A stretch of DNA of 64,000 nt from Caulobacter vibrioides (GTDB lineage: Bacteria > Pseudomonadota > Alphaproteobacteria > Caulobacterales > Caulobacteraceae): contig NZ_CP023315.3 in NCBI RefSeq assembly GCF_002310375.3, positions 3,596,001-3,660,000 on the forward strand. The letters run 5' to 3'. Both the position numbers and the translations under genes were made by a program. Below are positions 1 to 8,654 of this stretch, one piece after another (the first letter of the stretch is position 1; each line of letters opens with the position of its first letter). A model generated the notes under the pieces. That model saw only the letters and a list, made by a program, of their open reading frames with translations, had not been told where the DNA came from and ran no database searches.

Positions 1-1303
1 GCAGGAACGACGGCGCGCCGCCCATCTGCAGGCGGGTGATTTGCTTGAAGTCGGGCGCCGTGGCGCGGCGCTGCCAAGCACGGAAGGTCTGCGGCGAGGC
101 CTCGTACCCAGCGCGAAGCGTCTTATTGGCGACGTTGCTGAGGACCGAGGGGAAGTCGCTGGTCGTGTGCTGGCGTTCGAAAACGTGGTTGGCCAGCTGG
201 CGCTTGTTCATACCGCGAACGCTGCGATCGCCGTTACGCTCGAAGTTGGCGCGGGCCATTTCGAGCAGACTCATGCCGATCCACTCGCGCGCAGCACCCT
301 TCGGCTCGTACCGTTCCGGCTCATAGCGGTACATCAGCGCGCCCTCGATCGCCGAGCGCATGGTGTCACGCTCATCGACCGTGATCCGCGCGCCCGACAT
401 TGCCGGCGTGAGCGGCGCATCCGTCTTCTGACGTTCGGCGGCGGCATTGAGCAGCGCCGAACGCGCCGCGTCAGGCGAAAGGGTAGTCACCCAGGTACGG
501 ACCTGGCCGTCGTCGATACCGAAGCTGCGGGCTTGTTCGGCGAAGGTCAGCGCCTGGACGGCGTCCATGCGAACGGCGTTCGCACCGGGCTGGGCGCCCT
601 GATCAATCACCAGGGGCGCCGAGGGCGCGGCCCGGGTCTCGCCAGTCGGCGCGGGCGACGGCGTGCGGGTTTCCGCCGTCGTAGCCGGGTCACCGGCCTG
701 GTTTTCGTCTTCCGGATCCATGTCTCGGGTCTCCATGTCGATGATGCAGGGGTGGATGTCTTCCGCCGATCGCACCCCTGAAACGGGATCGGCCGGAACC
801 GGGCAGAGCGTGACTTCCGTCAGCTCCCAGAGGGTCACCAGGAAGATCGGGACACCGTCTTCCTCGCCCGTGCGCACCATGCGCTTGGGGTTGTATCCGA
901 TGCTGACACCCTTGATTTCTCGGGCGGCGGCGCGCGCCTCGGCGTTCTTGCTGCGCTCGGTGACCTGGCCAAACTTGGCCGTAGTGACCAAACCCTCGGC
1001 GTCGAAGCGGTGGGCGACGATGTCGCCCAGCTGATCGTCGATCGTCCAACGGGCGTGGGTGTCCAGCAGGGGGACTTGGCCCGCGTCCAGGCGCCGCGCG
1101 TCCAGCGCTTGCGGCGTCATGTCGAGCTCTTCCCAGTAGGGACCGAAATCCCAGCTGTAGCGGAGCACGCGCGTCGAGGTCGCCGCCGTCAGCTCGATGG
1201 TATGGTTCTCAGGGTCATAGGTGCTGGCAACCGCATCCCGACGCTGCGTCTGCAGCTGGGTTTGCTTGCGCACCTTGCCCTTACCCTTGGCGGGCAAGGC
1301 CAT
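1..1303 (-). CDS. Prohead protease / major capsid fusion protein (partial, runs off left edge)
   Basis: The frame is open from an ATG at 1303 to the window edge (434 codons seen). The first ~190 residues look like an HK97-type prohead protease: LLDTH followed by a block ending EIKGVSIGYNPKRM, then a conserved LWELTEVTLCPVPADP stretch. A Pro/Glu/Ala-rich linker follows. The distal part (FPSVLSNVANKTLRAGYEA, then FKQITRLQMGG) resembles Mu gpT-like major head subunits. Such fused protease-capsid proteins are known in phages with lambda-type packaging genes; the protease matures the prohead and the remainder forms the shell. AGGAG lies 7 nt before the ATG and overlaps the portal stop codon, so translation is probably coupled to the portal gene. 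The linker carries one copy of the ANAVRM-encoding palindrome (568-584). The C-terminus is outside the window; the fusion call is from motifs only. Confidence 0.75.
   Translation of the reverse strand, partial: MALPAKGKGKVRKQTQLQTQRRDAVASTYDPENHTIELTAATSTRVLRYSWDFGPYWEELDMTPQALDARRLDAGQVPLLDTHARWTIDDQLGDIVAHRFDAEGLVTTAKFGQVTERSKNAEARAAAREIKGVSIGYNPKRMVRTGEEDGVPIFLVTLWELTEVTLCPVPADPVSGVRSAEDIHPCIIDMETRDMDPEDENQAGDPATTAETRTPSPAPTGETRAAPSAPLVIDQGAQPGANAVRMDAVQALTFAEQARSFGIDDGQVRTWVTTLSPDAARSALLNAAAERQKTDAPLTPAMSGARITVDERDTMRSAIEGALMYRYEPERYEPKGAAREWIGMSLLEMARANFERNGDRSVRGMNKRQLANHVFERQHTTSDFPSVLSNVANKTLRAGYEASPQTFRAWQRRATAPDFKQITRLQMGGAPSFL
568..584. repeat. 17-bp palindrome TGCGAACGGCGTTCGCA, copy 1
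   Basis: Arms TGCGAACG/CGTTCGCA around a single central base. It lies inside the protease-capsid gene and reads A-N-A-V-R-M in that gene's frame. One of five copies, all within prophage genes. Confidence 0.85.
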
Positions 1304-1312
1304 GGCAGGCTC

Positions 1313-2821
1313 CTAGTTTTGGTTGTCGGTGTTGCCGGCCAGGTAGCCGACGGCAGGCTGCAGGCCGCCCGATCCGTCCACGCGCCGCGCGTCGGTATCG
1401 AAGACCACCTTTTTCTCGTCCGCGAAGGCGAGGAACTCGGCGATCTGGTCGACATGTTCTTGCCAGAACAGGCCCCGCTCACTGAGCGATTGCGGCATGC
1501 TCTTGAAGCCCGAGCGGATCTCCAGCTTTTCGGCCAAGCCGTCCTTGAGAGGATCCACGAACCGGCGGGGCGGAGGCGCCCAGACCGGCTTTACCTGCAG
1601 GAACCGCGTGTCGCCTGTATCCAGCGCAAGCCGGGCCATCCGACGCTGGAACGCCGGGTTACAGACGAACGGGATCATCATATTCTGCTGCCAATCATCC
1701 AGATTGGCCCAGAAGCCCAGCAACGCGGCTCGGAGGCTTGAGTAGTTCGCCTGGCTCACATCGCCGCTGATCAGATGATAGGGGGCGAGGTTGGCGCTGA
1801 CGGCGGCGATCTGCTGCCGAATGAAGGCGATGCTATCGCCGCCTGCAGGCGGCTGAACCGTCGTCGCCGTTTCACCGGGACGCGCTCGAAGGATCATCCC
1901 AGGGCGGATGGTCTCAGGCTCGCGTCGGCGCTTTCCATCACCGCCGCCTTCGCCGCCCGCCGCCTCTTCGCCGAACGGATTGGTCGGGCCGCTACCTTCT
2001 CCGGGCGTCAGGACCAGAGCCAGACATGCGGAGACCTTCAACTGCATCAGTCGCGCATCCCAGGCGTCCTGGATGTCGCGCAGATCCATGGCGACCGGCG
2101 CGAACCAGGAAATCCCGCGCGCCTGGCCTGCTCTGAGGGGCTCGAACACATGGTCGACGTGTCGGGCCAGAAAGCGCCGCGAGCGCCCCCAGGAGCCGCC
2201 GTTGTGCCCAGGATGCTGATCAAACAGCCAGTAGGCTGCGCGGTGCGCCCGATCATCAAACTCGACGCCTTGTTCAATACGCGCATGACCGGCGCGGTCT
2301 TCGTTCAGCGTCTCGTCCAGATAGTCGCCCTCAAGAACCCGAATGAAGCCGTCAGGCCCTTTGTCATCGGGCTCCCAGACCTGAAGCATGTCGCCGCCCT
2401 CAGCAGCGCCGCGAAACAGGAGCTTTTGGCAGCCGTACCAGTCCTGGAATCCGTCGACCTTGCTTTCAGCCCAGCGGTCCATTTCGTCCTGGGCGCGTCG
2501 CCGGATGGCCTCGTCGGGATGCTGCGCCCGCGCTGAGATCCCGTCGCCGACGACGTTGGACGTCATGATGCGCAGTGCGGCCGACGCCACCTTGTTGTTG
2601 CGCACCAGCTCGCGCGCGGCGTTTCGTGCGCCCTTCAGGCCTTGGCGGATCTCTCGATCCGCGCTGCCCGCCGTCCTGCGCCAGCCTTGCGTTCGCCGAC
2701 CATACGCGGCGACGTCGTACTGGCGCTGCACCTCAAGGGCCATGCGCTCAGCCTGGCGCTTACGGGCCAGGCTTGGCGCAAAGGGCTCGATGACGCGGTC
2801 GATCAAGTCACCCAGCTTCAT
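1313..2821 (-). CDS. Phage portal protein, lambda gpB family
   Basis: 502 residues, the usual size for lambda-type portals, which form the dodecameric ring at the unique capsid vertex through which DNA is packaged. The N-terminus (MKLGDLIDRVIEPFAPSLA), the block RNNKVASAALRIMTSNVVG and the segment SLRAALLGFW are typical of the family. The gene starts 3 nt after the gpW-like gene stop, with GGAG 8 nt before the ATG. It sits in the canonical order terminase large, gpW, portal, protease-capsid. Residues ~280-300 contain a Gly/Glu-rich insertion of low complexity. Confident from sequence and order. Confidence 0.9.
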   Translation of the reverse strand: MKLGDLIDRVIEPFAPSLARKRQAERMALEVQRQYDVAAYGRRTQGWRRTAGSADREIRQGLKGARNAARELVRNNKVASAALRIMTSNVVGDGISARAQHPDEAIRRRAQDEMDRWAESKVDGFQDWYGCQKLLFRGAAEGGDMLQVWEPDDKGPDGFIRVLEGDYLDETLNEDRAGHARIEQGVEFDDRAHRAAYWLFDQHPGHNGGSWGRSRRFLARHVDHVFEPLRAGQARGISWFAPVAMDLRDIQDAWDARLMQLKVSACLALVLTPGEGSGPTNPFGEEAAGGEGGGDGKRRREPETIRPGMILRARPGETATTVQPPAGGDSIAFIRQQIAAVSANLAPYHLISGDVSQANYSSLRAALLGFWANLDDWQQNMMIPFVCNPAFQRRMARLALDTGDTRFLQVKPVWAPPPRRFVDPLKDGLAEKLEIRSGFKSMPQSLSERGLFWQEHVDQIAEFLAFADEKKVVFDTDARRVDGSGGLQPAVGYLAGNTDNQN

Positions 2822-2824
2822 GGC

Positions 2825-3043
2825 CTAGCTCCGATCGAAGGCGACGGCCGAAAAGCCGAACGAAGATGAATTCCCCAACCCGGAGGCGCTCGCGGCGAGC
2901 CCCTCAAAGTAGCGGATGCGCTTCTCGATATCGGCGAAGGACTGATAGGTGACCCGCTCGCCATTGGTCTCGATCGTGAGCTCGCTGTTGGCGAGACCCG
3001 ACCTAAGCGCGGAGATTTCGGCGGCGTAGTCGGGTGCCGGCAT
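2825..3043 (-). CDS. Head-tail connector protein, gpW-like
   Basis: 72 residues, close to lambda gpW (68). It carries the pattern of gpW-like connectors: an N-terminal helix with YAAEISALRSGLA, a short beta hairpin containing ETNGERVTYQSF, and a second helix (ADIEKRIRYFEGLA). In lambda this protein is needed to stabilise packaged DNA and attach gpFII and the tail. The ATG overlaps the terminase stop by one base (TGATG), and the portal follows 3 nt later. The position between terminase and portal supports the call. Confidence 0.85.
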   Translation of the reverse strand: MPAPDYAAEISALRSGLANSELTIETNGERVTYQSFADIEKRIRYFEGLAASASGLGNSSSFGFSAVAFDRS

Positions 3044-5193
3044 CAGAAGCTCCAGTCACGGTTGTCGATCCAGTCATCGTCAGGATCTTGGTTGGGTACC
3101 TCCGCCGCTGCTGCCCCAGCGGCGACAGCAGCGGCGGAGGTTTCCGGAGCCGCAGAGGACGCAGCAGACTCCGAAAGGGGGCGGTTCATCATGCTGACCA
3201 GGTCGCCCTGGTTGGGATCAGCAGCCGCGTAGCGTTGCGCCTGGCCGGCGAGCCAATCTGCCTCTGACAGGTTGTCGAGCGCGAGCGCCTCGGCCGCCGC
3301 GCGATTGTAGACGCGGCAGTCGAGCCAGTGGTTCTGGCGGCCAGCGTCCACCTTCCAGACACGCCGGGTCTCGCCGCCCACCTTTTCGGTGACCACGCTC
3401 TCAGCCGTCAGCATGTCGAAGTAGTCGGGCGTGGCGTCGCGACCAAAGTGAACCAAACCGCGCGGCTTAGGGCCCTTGCCGCCGCTCTTGGCGTACTCGA
3501 TCGAGACGCGTAGGGCGCCGTAGAACGAGAGCTTCGCGCCGAAGGTGCCGACTAGGTGGGCGTCATCACCCGCCTTTTTCCGCGCCTTGCGGCGGTAGTT
3601 TCGCCCAAGCTCGAATGCGATGGCTTGGCCACGGCCCAGGATCGGCATCGACCAGCCGGGTCGGCCGAACACGACCAGGCGCTTTGGGCTACGGCGGCAG
3701 AATGCCTTTGCCGCTTCGGTGTTGTAGCCGCCGTCGACACAGATCTGGTCAAAGCCATAGGCTTTGCCGCCCGGCATGACGAATGTGCGAGTGGCTACTG
3801 TCTCTAGCAGCGCCCAGGCACCCTCGCCGGGCACATCAGTCGGGCCTGGAAGAAAGCCCTTTCCGAGGCCCCAGTTTTCCAAGCCGTAAGCCCAGCCAAG
3901 ACCCTCGAAGTAGAGGCCATCGCCCTGGACGTCGACGCCGAGCGTGAAGATCGAGGGCCCCCACGGCACCTGGCCATCCCCCCAGTCCTGCTCGCGCAAG
4001 ATCTCGAGCTCTTCGGCGGGCGGCGCATCGCCCTTGACCTCGAACTCATCCCCCATGTCGAGGTTGGTCCAGGTCTTGAGCTTGTTGACGTCGCCCTGCG
4101 CCTCAACGAAGCCGACCGCCAGCTGCGCCCAGGTCATGAACGCGCTGATCAGGCCGGTGATGTGATAGCCGCGCCGGCGACCCTGCAGGTCGCGCGCCTT
4201 CCAGTAAGCGACTTCTTGCTCCGCCATCACGCGGGGCGGCTTCTCGCCGTTGATCTCAACGGTCGGGATCCAGCCGTCCGCCAGGCTCATCAGCGCCTTT
4301 TCCCAGTGCGCCGTGGCCACGCCGCAGCATGGCGCGACCAGCTCGACGAGGTCGGGGCGCCCATCCGGCCAGCGGAGATCCGAGAACACCGGATCGAACC
4401 GAGACCCGCAATGGCGGCACTTCAGATAGAACCGGCGCTGATCGCTCGCGCGGTAGCGCTTGCCGATCTTCGAGCCGCCCTTGATCGTCGGCGTCGAGAT
4501 CCCCAGGCGCTTGGAAATGCCTTGCCGCGCATAGGTGCGCAGGCGGGCGGTGATCATCCCCTCCGGCGAGCCCTGGTTGTCCAGGTTGTCCGGAAACTGA
4601 TCGAGGTCGTCCTCGATGACATAGCGGATCGAGTGCTGGCGCAGCGTGGCGGCCGAATTGGCGCCGGCGATCAGCATCCAGCCGCCGCGCCGGAAACGCA
4701 CGCGCAGGCTGGTGGAGCCATCGCCCTTGCGAGCGCCCTTCGGCATCACCGTGCCGCCCTTCTCAGGGTTCAGCCGGCGCGTGGACTCGACCATCGGCCA
4801 GAACTTTTCGGCCAGCCAATCCTTGGCCGCCGTGATCGTCGCCTGGACGTACATCAGCGGGCCAGGGGCGACGTCGCTGATATAGCCGATCCAGTTTTCG
4901 CCCGAGGCCGAGCCGCCCGACTGGGCGCATTTCATGATGTCGATTTCGCTGCACGGGTCGTGCGGCGAAAGGGCCTCCATGATCTCGACCAAATAGGGCG
5001 CATTGCTATGCACCCAAGGGCCGGGCAGCGGAGCGTCGTCGGGAAACTCTCGGTACCGCTCCGCCCACTCTGCGACCGAAAGCCGAGGCGGCGGGCGCAG
5101 GCCGGAAGCAAACGCGTGGTTGATGCGAACGGCGTTCGCACCCAGGACCTCCGCCGCGTAGGGCGATGGCATCAGGAAGGTCTCTGCGTTCAT
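3043..5193 (-). CDS. Terminase large subunit, GpA family
   Basis: 716 residues. In the lambda gpA family this subunit is the ATPase and nuclease that cuts concatemers and drives DNA into the prohead. The N-terminal block reads SVAEWAERYREFPDDAPLPG, then MKCAQSGGSASGEN in the place of the degenerate Walker A. A Cys pair (CRHCGSRFDPVF) and CCG suggest a small zinc site near residues 260-295. The nuclease half begins around FTLGVDVQGDGLYFE, where the Asp residues fit the metal site. GGAGGG lies just before the ATG, 8 nt after the small subunit stop. The palindrome copy at 5124-5140 encodes GANAVRIN near residue 20. The Ala/Pro-rich C-terminus is likely flexible. Confidence 0.93.
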   Translation of the reverse strand: MNAETFLMPSPYAAEVLGANAVRINHAFASGLRPPPRLSVAEWAERYREFPDDAPLPGPWVHSNAPYLVEIMEALSPHDPCSEIDIMKCAQSGGSASGENWIGYISDVAPGPLMYVQATITAAKDWLAEKFWPMVESTRRLNPEKGGTVMPKGARKGDGSTSLRVRFRRGGWMLIAGANSAATLRQHSIRYVIEDDLDQFPDNLDNQGSPEGMITARLRTYARQGISKRLGISTPTIKGGSKIGKRYRASDQRRFYLKCRHCGSRFDPVFSDLRWPDGRPDLVELVAPCCGVATAHWEKALMSLADGWIPTVEINGEKPPRVMAEQEVAYWKARDLQGRRRGYHITGLISAFMTWAQLAVGFVEAQGDVNKLKTWTNLDMGDEFEVKGDAPPAEELEILREQDWGDGQVPWGPSIFTLGVDVQGDGLYFEGLGWAYGLENWGLGKGFLPGPTDVPGEGAWALLETVATRTFVMPGGKAYGFDQICVDGGYNTEAAKAFCRRSPKRLVVFGRPGWSMPILGRGQAIAFELGRNYRRKARKKAGDDAHLVGTFGAKLSFYGALRVSIEYAKSGGKGPKPRGLVHFGRDATPDYFDMLTAESVVTEKVGGETRRVWKVDAGRQNHWLDCRVYNRAAAEALALDNLSEADWLAGQAQRYAAADPNQGDLVSMMNRPLSESAASSAAPETSAAAVAAGAAAAEVPNQDPDDDWIDNRDWSF
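5124..5140. repeat. 17-bp palindrome TGCGAACGGCGTTCGCA, copy 2
   Basis: Perfect 8+1+8 palindrome near the start of the terminase large subunit gene, read in frame as A-N-A-V-R-I. Confidence 0.85.
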
Positions 5194-5201
5194 CGGCCCT
5201 C

Positions 5202-5852
5202 CTAAGTCGCTGGGCTGTCTTCCTCCTCGATTTCGGCCTCAACCGCCGCCAGGGTGATGTCGGCCGTAAGCTCAGCGGCGGCCTCCGCCTCGAGCTCGCT
5301 GGCGATCTTGTCGAAAAGCTTGTCGAACTCGCCGGCGAGCAGAGCCGCCACGGCGCGCGGGTCGGTCTCCGCCGCGATGCGCTCCGCGTGCTGGCGCACC
5401 AGGCCTTGCGTGCGCTCGCGGATCATCCGGCCCATCTCGCCGGCGCGCCGCTCATACTCCGCCACCGACACCAGCTGGCCCAGCAACCGGCCGTTCTCGA
5501 TGCGCCGGCGCGTCGTGCGCTCCCGCATATCGTCCAGCCGCGCTTGCTCGGTTTGGCTCAAAGCCACGGGCGAAGCCCCTACCTGCGTCGGCGACTTGAT
5601 CGGATTTTTCTCGTCCGCCGGCGCAGCGGCGGCGGTGCGTTCGATGTCTTTGGGGCGTCCGCGCGTCTGGTCGATCGTGGCCCTGACCAGGATCGCTGAC
5701 TTCTCAGCGTCGACCTTCTCGCGGCCTGGATGATCCGGATCCGGACCCATCACGATCAGGCCGCGCTTGGCCCAATTCGAAACCGCCGAGGGGCCGACCT
5801 TCATGAAGGTGGCGAATTCGGACTTGCTCATCATAGTCATGAATTCACACAT
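5202..5852 (-). CDS. Terminase small subunit-like DNA-binding protein
   Basis: 216 residues, placed directly before terminase large with an 8-nt gap. The N-terminus (KSEFATFMKVGPSAVSNWAKRGLIV) is a helix-turn-helix of the Nu1/MerR-like winged type, and the middle (DMRERTTRRRIENGRLLGQLVSVAEYERRAGEMGRMIRERTQ) is a long helical region typical of phage small terminase subunits that oligomerise. The expected role is recognition of the packaging site and loading of the large subunit. Start choice is open: ATG codons at 5852, 5840 and 5831 lack a clear ribosome site. Residues ~68-85 are low-complexity. Confidence 0.75.
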   Translation of the reverse strand: MCEFMTMMSKSEFATFMKVGPSAVSNWAKRGLIVMGPDPDHPGREKVDAEKSAILVRATIDQTRGRPKDIERTAAAAPADEKNPIKSPTQVGASPVALSQTEQARLDDMRERTTRRRIENGRLLGQLVSVAEYERRAGEMGRMIRERTQGLVRQHAERIAAETDPRAVAALLAGEFDKLFDKIASELEAEAAAELTADITLAAVEAEIEEEDSPAT

Positions 5853-6081
5853 TTCATAATGAATTCAGCGACCTAACTAACGCGAAAGCGCGCTCAGCCC
5901 CACCGCATACGCCGGGGGCACCCCAGGGAGGACCCGAGGGCATGGGTGATGCGAGGCTAAGGGCCTGAATTGATTGGGGTTTTGGGCATGAGAAAGCCCG
6001 CCGCGGTGAACCGGGCGGGCTGCTGACGCACCTCTGTGCTTGATCCTTTTGTGCCAATACTGATCCCTGATTCGCAAGGGC
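5853..6081. other. Non-coding gap between terminase and upstream gene
   Basis: 229 bp with no convincing gene. It holds two GAATTC-containing half repeats just before the terminase start and a hairpin (5995-6021). A cos or pac site would be expected near here in a lambda-like phage, but nothing I can identify as one is visible. Confidence 0.4.
5989..6021 (-). terminator. Probable rho-independent terminator (leftward)
   Basis: Inverted repeat AGCCCGCC (5995-6002) / GGCGGGCT (6014-6021). Read on the minus strand the stem is followed by TTTCTC. It lies about 60 bp downstream of the 6082-6777 gene and could separate it from the packaging block. Confidence 0.5.
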
Positions 6082-6777
6082 CTATTTCATGAATAGATGC
6101 CGCTTCACATCGTGAAGCTCATACGCCACCACCGAAAGCCCTTCTCGGAGCTCAGCAACGGCAGCGCGGGCGGCGCGGCCGACCTTGCCAAGCGAGCGCA
6201 GGGTCGACCCCTCACCGGCAACGGCGCGGACGAAGTGCAGCCGCTTGCCTGAACGGTCGGACGCCATGACGGCCTGGTCGATCCTGGTCAGATGCACGCC
6301 GATGTAGGCGCGGAAGAGGCCAGCGGCCACGACGCCGTGCGAGGTTGAGCGCACGGCCTTGGGCTTGTCTTCCAGCTGCGAGCCCAGGCCTGCGCCCTTG
6401 CCTGCGTTCTCGAAGAGGAAGCGGTAGGTCATGGCCGTGCTCACGTCCGTCGCCGTCAGCGCCCCCTTGCGGGCCAGATAGGCCACGCCGTCGCGGCCCA
6501 GGGCGTGCACGGCCCGGTCATCGAACGGCACCACGATGTCCTGGCGGCGCAGGCCAGCGTCGCGCAGCCGCTGCTGGGTGGCCTCGAGCTCGGCGCGTAT
6601 GACGGCCACCCGGCGCGCCGCCTCGAGCGCCGCGCCCGGCTCACCAGAAGCCGACAGCTGCATGGCGTCGCGAAGGCCGCGCATCTGGTCAGCAGCCGCA
6701 TCGCCCAGGGCGTCGATCGCCCGCATCAGCTCGCCGGCGTCTTCCTCTGGTGTTTGGATTTTTTGATCTTTGATCAT
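6082..6777 (-). CDS. Phage protein of unknown function, possible DUF6456-like regulator
   Basis: 231 residues, not confidently recognised. It is helical with a coiled stretch around residues 30-75. A block near residues 98-125 (VAYLARKGALTATDVSTAMTYR) recalls the helix-turn-helix-like core of alphaproteobacterial DUF6456 proteins. The C-terminus is Ala/Arg-rich and ends in a conserved-looking helix (VAELREGLSVVAYELHDVKR). It lies alone between the replication operon and the terminase block with a terminator-like hairpin after it, where a late-gene activator often sits. That role is only an inference. No strong ribosome site precedes the ATG. Confidence 0.5.
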   Translation of the reverse strand: MIKDQKIQTPEEDAGELMRAIDALGDAAADQMRGLRDAMQLSASGEPGAALEAARRVAVIRAELEATQQRLRDAGLRRQDIVVPFDDRAVHALGRDGVAYLARKGALTATDVSTAMTYRFLFENAGKGAGLGSQLEDKPKAVRSTSHGVVAAGLFRAYIGVHLTRIDQAVMASDRSGKRLHFVRAVAGEGSTLRSLGKVGRAARAAVAELREGLSVVAYELHDVKRHLFMK

Positions 6778-6799
6778 TGAAAGCTATCTCAAAGAGACG

Positions 6800-7032
6800 A
6801 CGGACAAACGGACAATAAGGGGGGACATATCTCGCACATGACGCCCGCATTAGGGTCCACACGGCGGGAATGTCCGTACTGTTCGGAGTGTCCGTTTTCG
6901 TCGCAGAGACAGCGACTTAGCTGACGGACATTTGGGGCGCTCCGGACATTCCATTGTCCGTTTTTCGCCGGTTCGGGCTGGTCCCCAATGGGGACGCCGG
7001 GCCTGAATGTCCGTCTGTCCGTCAATGTCCGT
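6800..7032. repeat. Cluster of nine TGTCCGT heptamers
   Basis: TGTCCGT occurs at 6871, 6889, 6955, 7009, 7016 and 7026, and its complement ACGGACA at 6800, 6808 and 6924: nine exact copies in 233 bp, on both strands. The block fills the gap between the end of the primase-helicase gene and the 6082-6777 gene. Frames through it encode Cys/Pro/Ser-rich peptides without gene character. Three copies at 7009-7032 are nearly tandem. Confidence 0.8.
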
Positions 7033-7049
7033 CAGTTCGGCGGCCATGG

Positions 7050-8654
7050 TCAAGCCCCCCACGGCGGCTGGTTATCGAAGGCGTCCAGCGCGTCATCCAG
7101 GACCGCCGCGCGCGCTTCGTTCACGTCTGGGCCGCCGGCGCTAGCCAAGGCGATATCGGCTTGCCGTTCCTCAGCGGTTTTCAGGCGGATAGGGCCGCGT
7201 TGCTTGTTGCCGTTGCGGTCCTTGCCCGCGAGCAGGATCTGGCGCTGCTGCAGGGCGTCGCCGAACGCGCGGATCGACATGGGCTTGTCGATCCCCTGGT
7301 CTTCCGCCCAGGACTTGTAGTCGTTGTGCAATGCCGTCGAGAGGGTCTTTGCGTCCTCGGCCGCCTTGCCCCAGATGCAGCGCTCGTTGAGCCACTCACC
7401 GAACGGGCTGGACTGTTTTCGATAGTCCTCGCGAACCTTGGTGACCCCTTCCGGTGGGGCCAGGCCTTGCTCAAGCCAGGCCGCCGCGCCCTCGATCAGC
7501 CAATTCAGGATCCCCGGCCGCTCGACCTCGAGCTTTTTGGGCAACAGCCGGTCGACCTTGTCGGGGGCGACCTGGTTGGGGAACAGGATCGGGAACATGC
7601 GCCGCCAGATCCCGTCGTCGTCACCGCGCGCCACGGGGAAGGCGTTACACTCGACCCACAGCTTGCCGGCCGGCCGGAAGTCGAACGGCTTCTCGCGCAG
7701 CTCGCGAGCGGTGATGGGCGATCCCGAAGTCCAGGCCTTGAGCAGGCCTTCGTTCCATTTGGCTCCCCGTGGCGGCTCAGAGAGCACCACCAGGCGCGCA
7801 TCGCCGGCCAGCTTGACGATGTCGGGCGCGGCCTGGCCGCCGCCCTGCAGGCCGGTATCGAGGAATGTCGCCACGGCCCCGACGGCGCCATAGGTGCCCA
7901 ACGTCTCGCGAATGGCGTCCAGGATCGTTGACTTGCCGTCGCGGCCGAGGCCCTGACAGAGGAAGATCGCCTGCTCGTGGATCGCGGCCGTCGCCGAGTA
8001 GCCCTGGGCGCGATGGAAGAACGCCCGCATGCCGTCATCGGAGATCGACGTCTCGACCGTCTTGCGGAAAAGCGGCGCCTGGGCCGCTGGGTCATAGTCC
8101 AGGTCGATCAGGCGCGTCAGGCGATCGCCTGGATCATGCGGCTTGAGCACCGCCTTGAACCGCTCCCCTTCGGGCGCCGCCGCGTTGTGGGTCAGCCAGA
8201 GCGTCCCGTTGCGACAGTTCAGCGCCATGGGATGGCGGTCAAAGGCGTCGATTTCGACCGTGAGATACGGCTCGGCCAGGGCCAGCATGGCCGACTGCGC
8301 CGCCCGGTTGCCCAAGCTCTCGATGTACTTGAGCAATTCCTTGGTCGGGACCTTGGCGTGCGCCTTGACGAGCTCGTCCCAGATCCCGCGCATCTTGTTA
8401 GCGACGCGGTGCCCCATGCGCTTGGCCAGCTGGTCGCCAAGCTTACGATCCCAGAACTTGCCGTTGTAGCCGACCCAGCCTTGGCCCAGCTGATAGAGCA
8501 GGGTGCAGCGCGAGGTCACGACGTCGCCGTCATCGTCGATCACCCCGCCAATGAGGCGGATGAATCGTCGACTGTTGCCGTAGTCGTTGAGATCAAAGCC
8601 CGCGAGCTCAGCAGCGGTCGGGGCGTCGTCAAAGTCAAACTCATCGGCGCTCAC
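7050..8654 (-). CDS. Phage D5/P4-type primase-helicase (superfamily 3 ATPase)
   Basis: 534 residues. The N-terminal half matches the D5_N region that precedes SF3 helicases. Walker A is GLGRDGKST (residues ~235-243), with acidic Walker B-type LVVLSEPP and a sensor region ending LWVECNAFPV. The product should unwind the phage origin and act with the primase encoded just upstream; the two genes overlap by 4 nt (ATGA). The C-terminal domain (~420-510, from SSPFGEWLNERC to RGPIRLK) is a winged-helix-like module also found as stand-alone copies at 15662-16821. A 42-bp stretch inside it is identical to the 16165 gene. It is the last gene of the leftward replication operon. Confidence 0.9.
   Translation of the reverse strand: MSADEFDFDDAPTAAELAGFDLNDYGNSRRFIRLIGGVIDDDGDVVTSRCTLLYQLGQGWVGYNGKFWDRKLGDQLAKRMGHRVANKMRGIWDELVKAHAKVPTKELLKYIESLGNRAAQSAMLALAEPYLTVEIDAFDRHPMALNCRNGTLWLTHNAAAPEGERFKAVLKPHDPGDRLTRLIDLDYDPAAQAPLFRKTVETSISDDGMRAFFHRAQGYSATAAIHEQAIFLCQGLGRDGKSTILDAIRETLGTYGAVGAVATFLDTGLQGGGQAAPDIVKLAGDARLVVLSEPPRGAKWNEGLLKAWTSGSPITARELREKPFDFRPAGKLWVECNAFPVARGDDDGIWRRMFPILFPNQVAPDKVDRLLPKKLEVERPGILNWLIEGAAAWLEQGLAPPEGVTKVREDYRKQSSPFGEWLNERCIWGKAAEDAKTLSTALHNDYKSWAEDQGIDKPMSIRAFGDALQQRQILLAGKDRNGNKQRGPIRLKTAEERQADIALASAGGPDVNEARAAVLDDALDAFDNQPPWGA
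7239..7280 (-). repeat. 42-bp perfect inverted duplication, copy in primase-helicase
   Basis: The minus strand here equals the plus strand at 16291-16332 over 42 bases, encoding MSIRAFGDALQQRQ in both genes. Identity stops abruptly on both sides. Confidence 0.92.

Noticed and set aside
568..584. Palindrome considered as a LexA/SOS box
   Set aside because: Alphaproteobacterial LexA sites are direct repeats GTTC-N7-GTTC in promoters; this is a GAAC-N3-GTTC palindrome inside genes.
6789..7062. Cys/Ser/Arg-rich short open frames in the TGTCCGT block
   Set aside because: Composition follows the heptamer repeats; no ribosome site or gene-like codon use.
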